A DNA stretch of 8,635 nucleotides, taken from contig JAFYYE010000362.1 of NCBI GenBank assembly GCA_017557715.1, forward strand, positions 1 through 8,635, in the 5' to 3' direction. The stretch comes from Pseudobutyrivibrio sp. GTDB taxonomy: Bacteria > Bacillota > Clostridia > Lachnospirales > Lachnospiraceae. The notes beneath the pieces were generated by a model that saw only the letters and a program-made list of their open reading frames with translations, had not been told where the DNA came from and searched no databases. The translations under genes were made by a program, and so were the position numbers. Positions 1-6,468 of the stretch are shown in pieces; the stretch's first letter is position 1; the number at the start of each line of letters is the position of its first letter.

Positions 1-53
1 ACAAAAAGTTCTTATAGAAATCGGATTTATAGATAAAGGAAAGGAAATATATT

Positions 54-254
54 ATGAAAAAGAGATTATACAAGAGCACAGATAAAAAGGTATGTGGTGT
101 TTGTGGCGGTATTGCAGATTACTTAGATCTTGACCCTACAGTAGTAAGATTGCTTTGGGTTATCTTTACATTAGCAGGTGGATCAGGAATTATTGCTTAC
201 ATTGTAGCTGCAATCATCATGGAAGATGATCCAGGTTATATTGATGTTGATTAA
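54..254 (+). CDS. PspC domain protein, small membrane protein
   Basis: This 66-residue protein is almost entirely one PspC domain. The N-terminal part (about residues 1-30) has the hallmark KKVCGVCGGIADYLDLDPT followed by VRLLWVIF, and residues about 33-57 form a hydrophobic membrane segment rich in Gly, Ile and Ala. The acidic tail EDDPGYIDVD is short. PspC proteins are inner-membrane parts of phage-shock or cell-envelope stress responses in Proteobacteria. In Firmicutes, stand-alone short PspC proteins are common and their exact role is less clear. The ATG at 54 follows an A/G-rich ribosome binding site (AAAGGAAAGG, 36-45). The next gene begins 25 bases after the stop, so the two are probably co-transcribed. 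Family assignment is firm; a stress role is inferred from the family. Confidence 0.9.
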   Translation: MKKRLYKSTDKKVCGVCGGIADYLDLDPTVVRLLWVIFTLAGGSGIIAYIVAAIIMEDDPGYIDVD

Positions 255-279
255 TCAATAGGATTGGAGGGAAAATATT

Positions 280-492
280 ATGATGACATGTTTATTTTTC
301 ATCTTATTCTTTGCATTATTTGGAAGATTAATTGGATTTGCTTTTAGGGCTACCTGGGGATTATTTAAAGTGTTACTATATATCGTTTTCTTCCCACTTA
401 TCTTAGTTGGCTTGGTATTTGGTGGTCTACTCTATATAGCATTTCCACTTCTTATTATTGTGGGCTTAGTTAGTTTAGTTGCTAATGCTTAG
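280..492 (+). CDS. Small hydrophobic membrane protein, unknown function
   Basis: This 70-residue protein consists almost wholly of hydrophobic residues. Two membrane segments are likely (about residues 4-22 and 29-66, the second long enough to be two close helices), separated by a short basic, aromatic stretch (FRATWGLFK). I do not recognise a named family. The ATG at 280 sits 8 bases after a good GGAGGG site (266-271); a second ATG directly follows at 283. It lies 25 bases after a PspC gene. Small polytopic proteins often accompany envelope-stress PspC genes, so a shared membrane role is possible but unproven. No terminator is visible after it, so transcription may run on into the gene at 589. 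Confidence 0.8.
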   Translation: MMTCLFFILFFALFGRLIGFAFRATWGLFKVLLYIVFFPLILVGLVFGGLLYIAFPLLIIVGLVSLVANA

Positions 493-588
493 TAAGAATA
501 ATGAGAAAAAAACATAACTGCTTCATGGATTCTTCAAACTAATTTGTTACACTACATAACTGAGGGAGTGCTTTTGGGGATGTAGTAT

Positions 589-768
589 ATGAATTGGAAT
601 TTTGAAGATGAAAGCAAACCTTATAGCTCTGACGATGCTTACGAAGATTTGGAAGCGATTAAAGCTATGCTTCATGAGGCGCAGCGTAAAATAAATCGAA
701 ATAAATTAGAAAAAAGTGACATAGATTTTAGTATAAATTTAGATGTCGATAATAGTGATAAAAAATAG
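589..768 (+). CDS. Short acidic protein, unknown function
   Basis: An open frame of 59 codons runs from ATG 589 to TAG 766. The product begins MNWNFEDESKPYSSDD, has a probable amphipathic helix in the middle (about residues 19-41, LEAIKAMLHEAQRKINRNKL) and ends in a charged tail (DVDNSDKK). It has no membrane segment, signal peptide or Cys, and I do not recognise the family. Support for a real gene: a GGGGA ribosome binding site at 576-580 with 8-base spacing, natural-looking amino-acid composition, and a strong terminator starting on the last base of its stop codon. An inverted repeat (ACTACAT 551-557 / ATGTAGT 580-586) flanks the ribosome binding site. It is easily missed because it is under 60 residues. 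Confidence 0.65.
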   Translation: MNWNFEDESKPYSSDDAYEDLEAIKAMLHEAQRKINRNKLEKSDIDFSINLDVDNSDKK

Positions 769-802
769 CAACCGCAATAATTCTTTACGGTTGCCTTTTT
801 TT
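768..802 (+). terminator. Rho-independent terminator of the PspC unit
   Basis: A perfect 7-bp stem, GCAACCG (768-774) with CGGTTGC (788-794), encloses a 13-base A/T-rich loop and is followed by seven T (796-802). The stem starts on the final G of the TAG that ends the gene at 589, so the hairpin abuts the coding sequence with no spare bases. Confidence 0.85.
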
Positions 803-810
803 ATACTTTT

Positions 811-842
811 TTCACAGAATGTCCTTATATGTACGTTATAAT
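811..842 (+). promoter_or_regulatory. Candidate promoter for the chemotaxis receptor unit
   Basis: A consensus -10 box TATAAT lies at 837-842. The best -35 match, TTCACA (811-816), is 20 bases away, which is too long for a typical sigma-A promoter; at 17-base spacing the hexamer is poor (ACAGAA). A second candidate is TTGGTC (851-856), 17 bases, TATTAT (874-879). Either would give a leader of about 40-75 bases before the receptor ATG at 924. No motility sigma-28 motif is evident. Confidence 0.35.
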
Positions 843-923
843 CCGTATAGTTGGTCATACTAGCTTTGTTGAGTATTATTGTTCGATCAATGAGAGGGAG
901 ATGAATCTTTACGGAGGTCGAAT

Positions 924-2624
924 ATGAAGAGCAAGGAAAACGTTAGCGCAGTGGATAAATTGGCCCAAATGGTTAAATTATCATAACTGAGAACAGCAAT
1001 ACTTGGATTATTGATTATTTCTTTAGTCTGTGTTGGATTGGCCGCCACAATTGTTGGAACTACTAATATGCGTCGAGGTATGGAGTATGAAATAGAGACT
1101 GGCGTTATGGCTACTTGCGCGTCATATGCGCAGGTTTTGGGATATTTAGGTGATTCAATGAGTGAAGAAGAAGAAGCTAGTTTAACTTTAGAGCATGAAA
1201 TGCATGACGAAACTGGCTATGATTATACTTTCTTCAGAGGTGATACTCGTGTGCGTTCGAGTATTGAAGGTGCAGTAGGAACAAAAGCTAGTGATGCAGT
1301 AATTGAAGAAGTTATAAAAAATAAGAATCGATACTCTGCACAGAACGTAATGATTAACGGTCAGCCATATTATGTAGCGTATATTCCTTTAACGAATGAT
1401 GATGGTGAAGTTTATGGAATGGCGTTTGTTGGATTAGAGAAGATTGCAGTTACAGAGTATATCAGTAAGAAGGTTGCTTGGACAGTACTACTTTCATTTG
1501 CAATTATCATATTTTTTGCTGTAATAGCTATTCTTTATATTATTCAAATCATAAAAGCTATAGATGAAAATGTTAGAGCTGTACGTCAGATGGCAACAGG
1601 TGATTTGGAAATCCATCTGAGTGACAAAGTGAAGAATAGAAAAGATGAGTTAGGTGAAATGTCGCAGGCATTATTTGATATGGCAGCAAAGATTCGTGAT
1701 GTTATTGGTAATGCCAGAGTTTCTTCTAACGAAGTAGATGATTCCGCAGCATATCTATATGATACCGTTCAGACAATAGCAGAGACTGCAGATAATGTAA
1801 CAACAGCTGTATCTCAGGTAGCGACAGGTGCTTCATCACAGGCCGAGTCTCTTCAGGAAGCAGTTGAAAGCGTTAATGATATTAACGAGGCAATTCAGCT
1901 TATTATTGGAAACACAGATGAGATGCATAATATAGCAGATCTTATGCAGGAGAATTCTAAGGCCAGCCAAGATAAGCTTACAGAACTTAGAATGTCTACA
2001 AGAGAAAGCATTGCAGCAATTGATGGCATCGTAGAATTAATTGGAAATACTAATACTGCTGTTACAACAATTAGTGAGGCCGTGCAGATTATTGATGCAA
2101 TTGCTGCACAGACAAACTTGCTTTCATTAAATGCAAGTATAGAAGCTGCTAGAGCAGGTGAAGCAGGTAAGGGATTTGCGGTTGTTGCTGACGAGATTCG
2201 TCAGTTGGCGGATCAGTCTGCAGCTGCAGCTCAGAATATTCAGGAAGCTATGAAGGGACTTGCTGCTGATTCTAATAAGACTATGGAAGAAGCTGGTAGT
2301 GTACAGGAAGCCATCAGCAAGCAGCGAAGTACTATTCATAGAACCATTGAACAGGTTGATTTGTTAATTGAGGATATTAATAAATCAGTTGCACTCACTG
2401 GAGAAATTGTAGAGAACGTTGATAAATCAGAGAAAGCAAGCACAATTATTTCTGAGACTATTAATAATCTATCTGCTATTTCACAGGAGAATGCGGCTAG
2501 CTCAGAAGAGACAAGGGCATCAATGCAGGATCTTTCTGATACAATGGACGTTCTTTCTGAGAAGGCAAATGGTCTTAATAAGGTTGCAAAGGTACTTGAT
2601 GAGGAAATGGCATTCTTCCGTTAG
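924..2624 (+). pseudogene. Methyl-accepting chemotaxis receptor, interrupted by in-frame TAA
   Basis: This is a membrane chemoreceptor that would signal to CheA/CheW. The full frame starts at ATG 924 behind a strong ACGGAGG site (911-917), reads MKSKENVSAVDKLAQMVKLS, then hits TAA at 984-986 (codon 21), and continues in the same frame with LRTAILGLLIISLVCVGLAA, the first membrane helix. Domains by codon from 924: helix 1 at 22-45; an extracellular sensor resembling single Cache (sCache_3-like, with TGYDYTFFRGDTRVRSSI) at about 50-170; helix 2 at about 184-210; HAMP (MATGDLEIHLSDKVKNRKDELGEM) to about 264; and a cytoplasmic coiled coil whose conserved tip AAQTNLLSLNASIEAARAGE is near codons 393-412. 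No C-terminal CheR-tethering pentapeptide is seen. From the TAA onward the frame is open to the TAG at 2622. Rescue from TTG 1011 is possible, but TTG 1011 lacks a ribosome binding site and would cut helix 1. The stop may be a mutation or a sequence error; the family call is secure. Confidence 0.9.
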
Positions 2625-2632
2625 AGGTTTCA

Positions 2633-4015
2633 ATGGCTAGTAAAGTGAATGATATTGTTTCAAATATCGATTATTCGGCACAAGATATTTTATATATGCT
2701 TAGAGATCTTCCAGATGCATGCTGTATTTTTCAGGTAGTGACAGATCCTTTTGGTACAGTAAAGGATATGCTGTTTTTGTTTGTGAATGAAAAATATGCA
2801 AGTCTTGTTGGGAAGTCTACCAGTGAACTTATAGGTTCAACATATTATTCAACTGTATCCAATCGTGATGAAGACTGGATTCGTTTAACTTATCAGGCTG
2901 CCTTTATGAGGCAGTCTGTAATTAATAGTACCTACAATACTCAGTTTAATAAATGGTTTGAGTTTTGGGCGGTGCCAGTCTACAAAAAAGGTTTTTGTGC
3001 ATTCATTATTCATGATGTAACTGCTGAGAAGCGCAAGGAAGAAAATAGAGTAATTACAAACAAATCAAACAAATTTATTATTGATTGCGCAAAGGTTCTT
3101 TCAGCAAATGATTTTAAAACGGGCATAAAATATGCTTTGCAGGAATTGGGTACGGCATTAAAAGCCGACAGAGTATGTGTACTGGAAGTAATAGAAGGTG
3201 AAATAGGAGGCGTTTACGAGTGGTATGACCGTTTTAGTGGAACAGGCCTTCCATCGAAAAAAGCCTTTGAAAAGTATGATTTGCCTACTATGTGGAAAAG
3301 CCAGCTAGGCACAGAAAAGGTTGCGATTATTGAGGATACATCAGAAATTAAAGGCATAAACAGTGAAGTTTACAGCACAGTTCTGAAGGGAAATGTATCC
3401 AGATATATTGTTGGTTCCCTGACAGATAAAGATGGAATTATAGGTTTTTTATTAGCCGATAATTATTCGCTTGATATAGATATAGATATTAAAGAAGTAG
3501 TCGAATCTCTTTTAATATTTATATCAGAAGAGCTTAGAATTCATAAAATGACCCAGGAGATCACCTATATCAATAATCATGATAAGCTTACTGATTTGGG
3601 AAATAGAGATGCATTTGATTCTGCTGTAACCTTATTAGATGGAATGGATGTATCTGTTGGCATTTGCTTTATCGATATAAATGGTTTGAGAAAAGTAAAC
3701 GAGGAACATGGTCACAATGAAGGTGATGCTGTAATTAGGCAGACTGCAGAAGGTATAGTATCTGCCTTTAAGAAAAAATATTGCTACCGCATTGGCGGAG
3801 ATGAATTTACAGTATTAATTCCTCACATAACAAAGGAACATTTCGAGGAACAAGTTCAAAAACTTGAGCGAAAGAGTAAAAAGTTTTCTGTAGCAATTGG
3901 AGCACTTTGGAGTGACGATGCAAAAAATGTAAATGATTTAATAAATCAGGCAGACAGGCTTATGTATGCAGATAAAGCAGCTTATTACATGGAGCATGAC
4001 AGGCGAAATGATTAA
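2633..4015 (+). CDS. PAS-GAF-GGDEF diguanylate cyclase
   Basis: This soluble 460-residue signalling protein likely makes cyclic di-GMP from two GTP. A PAS-like domain covers about residues 18-135 (LPDACCIF ... FVNEKYASLVGKS ... FCAFIIHDVT), a GAF-like domain about 145-310 (ALKADRVCVLE, GIIGFLLADN), and the GGDEF domain about 320-455. The cyclase motifs are intact: NHDKLTDLGNRDAF, DINGLRKVNEEHGHNEGD and IGGDEF (GGDEF at 388-392), so activity is expected. The product-inhibition I-site (RxxD before GGDEF) is absent; FKKK occupies that place. No EAL or HD-GYP domain and no membrane helix are present. ATG 2633 is 8 bases after the receptor's stop codon, and its AGAGG site (2623-2627) overlaps that stop, so the two are co-transcribed and probably translationally coupled. 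The input ligands of PAS and GAF are unknown. Confidence 0.9.
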   Translation: MASKVNDIVSNIDYSAQDILYMLRDLPDACCIFQVVTDPFGTVKDMLFLFVNEKYASLVGKSTSELIGSTYYSTVSNRDEDWIRLTYQAAFMRQSVINSTYNTQFNKWFEFWAVPVYKKGFCAFIIHDVTAEKRKEENRVITNKSNKFIIDCAKVLSANDFKTGIKYALQELGTALKADRVCVLEVIEGEIGGVYEWYDRFSGTGLPSKKAFEKYDLPTMWKSQLGTEKVAIIEDTSEIKGINSEVYSTVLKGNVSRYIVGSLTDKDGIIGFLLADNYSLDIDIDIKEVVESLLIFISEELRIHKMTQEITYINNHDKLTDLGNRDAFDSAVTLLDGMDVSVGICFIDINGLRKVNEEHGHNEGDAVIRQTAEGIVSAFKKKYCYRIGGDEFTVLIPHITKEHFEEQVQKLERKSKKFSVAIGALWSDDAKNVNDLINQADRLMYADKAAYYMEHDRRND

Positions 4016-4026
4016 ATGAGATAATG

Positions 4027-4057
4027 GCTGTTGTACATATTGTGCAACAGCTTTTTT
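4027..4057 (+). terminator. Rho-independent terminator after the diguanylate cyclase
   Basis: A 10-bp stem, GCTGTTGTAC (4027-4036) with GTGCAACAGC (4042-4051), has one G-U pair and a 5-base loop (ATATT) and is followed by six T (4052-4057). It separates the receptor/cyclase unit from the aminotransferase unit. Confidence 0.92.
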
Positions 4058-4067
4058 GTGGTAAAAT
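4040..4067 (+). promoter_or_regulatory. Candidate promoter for aminotransferase unit, overlapping the terminator
   Basis: TTGTGC (4040-4045) and TAAAAT (4062-4067) are separated by 16 bases. The -35 part lies inside the preceding terminator hairpin. The gap between terminator and gene is only about 55 bases, so a promoter must be close, but the match is modest. Confidence 0.3.
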
Positions 4068-4113
4068 TTAGACTAATAACTTGAGGATTGGTTTTACGAC
4101 AGGAGAAAACGCG

Positions 4114-5304
4114 ATGATTAACAAGTCTTACAAAAAAATGCTAGAGGGGAAATCAATTATCAGAGAGCTTAGCGAGTATGCTACTGCGAGAGGCAAGGAG
4201 ATAGGCTATGAGAATGTGTTTGATTATAGTTTGGGGAATCCTAGTGTTCCATGCCCTGCGGGATATACTGATGCAGTGGTTAACATGTATCAGGGAAAAG
4301 ATCCTATGGAAATTCATGGATACAGTCCTTCTCTTGGCATACAGGATGTGAGGTCTGCAGTAGCTGAATCTATAAGCAGGCGATTCGGTATTGCGTACGA
4401 AGCGAAGCATATTTTTATGGCAATTGGTGCAGCAGGTGCTTTGGCCCATGCATTTAGACTTGTTACAGAGCCCGGAGATGAAATAATAGTATTTGCTCCA
4501 TTCTTCCCAGAATATACGGAATACATTGGAAGAACAGGGGCTGTTATGAAGGTGGTTCCACCTAGTACAAAGGATTTTCAAATTAATTTTGAAGCTTTTC
4601 AGCAAATAATTAATGAAAAGACAATGGCTGTGCTTATTAACACACCAAATAATCCTACAGGAATAGTATATAGTGAGGAGACAATTCAGCATCTGGCAGA
4701 TATTCTTTACTCTAAGCAGGAAGAATATGGACATGATATATTCCTCATTAGCGATGAACCATATAGAGAAATAGTATTTGATGGTAAGAAATGTCCTTAT
4801 CCAGCAAGATTTTATGATAATACTTTGACCTGTTATTCATTCTCTAAGAGCCTTTCACTTCCTGGAGAAAGAATTGGCTATGTGGCAGTTAATCCAAAGG
4901 CTACAGATGCTGACATTTTAGCTGTTATTATGGGGCAGATTAGCCGTGGAATAGGACATAACTGTCCAGCATCTACATCACAGCTTGCTGTGAGTCAGGT
5001 GTTAGACGAGACAAGTGATTTAAGCGTATATGAAAAGAATATGAATATTATTTATGATGCGCTTGTGGAAATGGGATTTGAAGTGGTTAGACCAGGGGGC
5101 ACATTTTATATTTTCCCAAAAGCGCTTGAGGATGATGCCAATGCATTTTGCATGAAGGCAAAAAAATATGACTTGATATTGGTTCCAGCAGATAATTTTG
5201 GCTGCCCGGGATATTTTAGAATGGCATATTGCATTGATACAGAAAAAGTTAAGCGTTCAATTGAAGTATTTAAGCGATTTGTGGCGGAAGAATATCACAG
5301 ATAG
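4114..5304 (+). CDS. PLP-dependent class I/II aminotransferase
   Basis: This 396-residue cytosolic fold-type I aminotransferase probably moves an amino group between an amino acid and a 2-oxo acid. Visible PLP-site residues are: N180 in NNPTG (179-183), D214 and Y217 in SDEPY, K245 in SFSKSLSLPGERIGY (the Schiff-base lysine), and R369 in GYFRMAYC (the carboxylate-binding arginine). The N-terminal FDYSLGNPSVPCPAG and the HGYSPSLGIQDVR region fit the aspartate/aromatic aminotransferase superfamily (AspC-like); the substrate cannot be set from sequence alone. The frame extends upstream to TTG 4081, but ATG 4114 is preferred because AGGAGA (4101-4106) lies 7 bases before it and the product then starts MINKSYKKMLEG at normal family length. 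The AraC regulator gene starts 25 bases downstream, suggesting one transcript. Confidence 0.9.
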   Translation: MINKSYKKMLEGKSIIRELSEYATARGKEIGYENVFDYSLGNPSVPCPAGYTDAVVNMYQGKDPMEIHGYSPSLGIQDVRSAVAESISRRFGIAYEAKHIFMAIGAAGALAHAFRLVTEPGDEIIVFAPFFPEYTEYIGRTGAVMKVVPPSTKDFQINFEAFQQIINEKTMAVLINTPNNPTGIVYSEETIQHLADILYSKQEEYGHDIFLISDEPYREIVFDGKKCPYPARFYDNTLTCYSFSKSLSLPGERIGYVAVNPKATDADILAVIMGQISRGIGHNCPASTSQLAVSQVLDETSDLSVYEKNMNIIYDALVEMGFEVVRPGGTFYIFPKALEDDANAFCMKAKKYDLILVPADNFGCPGYFRMAYCIDTEKVKRSIEVFKRFVAEEYHR

Positions 5305-5329
5305 GAATAATGATTTAGGATAGAGTTTT

Positions 5330-6265
5330 ATGGCAAAGCAAAAAAAGCAAATTGAGTATAGATATTATGAGATACCTGATGGGCATTACGTGATGGCACT
5401 CCTTGGAGATACCTGGGTTCGTAGCTATGGTGCAGATCAGGAGAATTTATTACATTTTCATAATTACATGGAGATAGGATATTGCTACTGGGGAAATGGA
5501 ATGCTCACTATTGAGGAGTCTAATGTGGCATATAAAGGTGGTATTATTACAATTATTCCAGAGAATATCCCTCATGAGACAAAGAGCTTTAATCAGGGTA
5601 TCTGTAAGTGGGAGTATATCTATATCGATTTTGATAGTTTTATCAGGAATGAAATGCAATTTAAGAGAATGCTTCCTGAAGAAGTAATAAAGCGGCTGAA
5701 TAATCAGGGGTATGTGGTTCAGTGGAATCAGAATAAGGCGCTGACTAATATTGTTAGAAATATCATTGAGGAATATAGGGAGAAAAAGCCATATTACAAG
5801 GACGCGGTAAAAGGTTATTTAAGAGCATTTGTAGTAGAGCTGCTTAGAATCAATGAGGATATGAGTTCTAGTTTGACTCTTGAGGAGAAGCGTCTAAACA
5901 GCTATATCGAAAAGAGTGTAAGTTATATAGCAGAACATTACGTAGAAGATTTAAAGATGTCGGATGTGGCCCATGAGTGTGGACTTTCAGAAAGTCATTT
6001 CAGAAGAATATTCGAAGAAAGCATGAACATGAAGCCTTTGGATTATCTGAATATGATAAGAATTGATAAGGCTTGTGAAATTATCCAAAACAAAGATTAT
6101 GCTATGGAAGAGGTTGGATTCTGAGTTGGATATCAAACACCATCAACCTTCAATCGAAACTTTAAAAAACTGACAGGAAAAACTCCTTATCAGTGGAAAA
6201 AAGATGAAAATCATTTAGGCATAACAAAGAAAAATTATAAAATTAGTGCTAAAAAGGGATGGTAG
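5330..6265 (+). pseudogene. AraC-family regulator, interrupted by in-frame TGA
   Basis: This is a transcription regulator with an N-terminal cupin-like ligand domain (about residues 40-95: HFHNYMEIGYCYWGNGMLTI, IIPENIPHETKS) and a C-terminal AraC DNA-binding domain. The first helix-turn-helix is intact (about residues 205-230, MSDVAHECGLSESHFRRIF). The second is broken: after YAMEEVGF comes TGA (6122-6124, codon 265), then in the same frame VGYQTPSTFNRNFKKLTGKT and PYQWKK, which is the standard AraC signature, running on to TAG 6263-6265. A CGA-to-TGA change would restore an ordinary VGFRVGYQTPS. The frame would encode about 311 residues when whole; the current product stops at 264 and lacks the second helix-turn-helix, so DNA binding is probably lost or weakened. 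AGGA (5317-5320) precedes the ATG by 9 bases. The terminator overlaps the distal TAG, which supports 6265 as the original end. Confidence 0.9.
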
Positions 6266-6291
6266 CTGGCGATGATGCTACCATCCTTTTT
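6251..6291 (+). terminator. Rho-independent terminator overlapping the AraC 3' end
   Basis: A perfect 10-bp stem, GGATGGTAGC (6257-6266) with GCTACCATCC (6277-6286), has a 10-base loop. It is flanked by AAAAA before and TTTTT after, so it could act in both directions. The stem contains the TAG (6263-6265) that ends the uninterrupted AraC frame. Confidence 0.92.
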
Positions 6292-6327
6292 GCTTTAGAA
6301 ATTCATTATTTCTCCACATTTTCGTAA

Positions 6328-6364
6328 AAAAACAATTATTTAACAATCTTAAATAGTTGTTTTT
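6328..6364 (+). repeat. Long A/T-rich inverted repeat
   Basis: A 16-bp stem, A-rich AAAAACAATTATTTAA (6328-6343) with TTAAATAGTTGTTTTT (6349-6364), has a single T-G mismatch and a 5-base loop (CAATC). It contains almost no G/C. It could be a weak back-up terminator, an extruding hairpin or a protein site upstream of the transporter promoter. It sits 37 bases after the AraC terminator. Confidence 0.6.
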
Positions 6365-6406
6365 GCAATTTTTTAGCGCAATTTTATGAAAACAAAAATT
6401 GCGCAA
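6365..6406 (+). promoter_or_regulatory. Triple GCAATTTT motif with LacI-like TTGCGCAA core
   Basis: The octamer GCAATTTT occurs directly at 6365-6372 and 6378-6385 (13 bases apart) and inverted (AAAATTGC) at 6395-6402. The last two form a 10-bp inverted repeat, GCGCAATTTT (6376-6385) / AAAATTGCGC (6395-6404), with 9 bases between. The right arm runs into an 8-bp palindrome TTGCGCAA (6399-6406) with the central CG typical of LacI-family operators. It sits just upstream of a -10-like TATTAT at 6412-6417. The regulator is not identifiable. Confidence 0.5.
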
Positions 6407-6411
6407 ACTAG

Positions 6412-6417
6412 TATTAT
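6412..6417 (+). promoter_or_regulatory. Candidate -10 box of the sugar transporter promoter
   Basis: TATTAT matches the sigma-A -10 consensus in 5 of 6 positions. No good -35 hexamer lies 16-18 bases upstream, which would fit an activator-dependent promoter. Transcription would then begin near 6424, leaving a leader of about 85 bases before ATG 6508. Confidence 0.35.
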
Positions 6418-6447
6418 GACCATATGAAGAGCGAGTATTGGGAAAGA

Positions 6448-6468
6448 ATTTGTGCATAGTGCACAAAT
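6448..6468 (+). promoter_or_regulatory. Perfect 21-bp palindrome, probable operator or leader hairpin
   Basis: Arms ATTTGTGCA (6448-6456) and TGCACAAAT (6460-6468) are perfect reverse complements around TAG. Further out, GAGCG (6429-6433) and CGCTC (6472-6476) are also complementary, so an RNA transcript could fold an outer stem around the palindrome. It lies 40 bases before the binding-protein ATG, between the probable -10 and the ribosome binding site, a position expected for a repressor site. Confidence 0.6.

Noticed and set aside
901..927. Eight-codon leader frame (MNLYGGRI) ending in an ATGA overlap with the receptor start
   Set aside because: The purine-rich AGGGAG before it abuts the ATG with almost no spacing, and the frame includes the receptor's own ribosome binding site; it is most simply chance.
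4081..4113. TTG start for the aminotransferase, adding 11 residues
   Set aside because: No ribosome binding site precedes TTG 4081, whereas AGGAGA is ideally placed for ATG 4114, and the extra residues contain that ribosome binding site.
4153..4734. Long open frame on the minus strand opposite the aminotransferase
   Set aside because: It lies wholly within a gene with clear catalytic motifs, its translation has low-complexity, Cys- and Ser-rich composition with no recognisable domain, and no promoter or ribosome binding site supports it.
5330..6265. TGA read as a sense codon (Trp, Gly or selenocysteine)
   Set aside because: TGG is used freely for Trp in all genes, no other in-frame TGA occurs in roughly 2,500 codons, the site is not a redox motif, and no convincing selenocysteine hairpin was seen after it.
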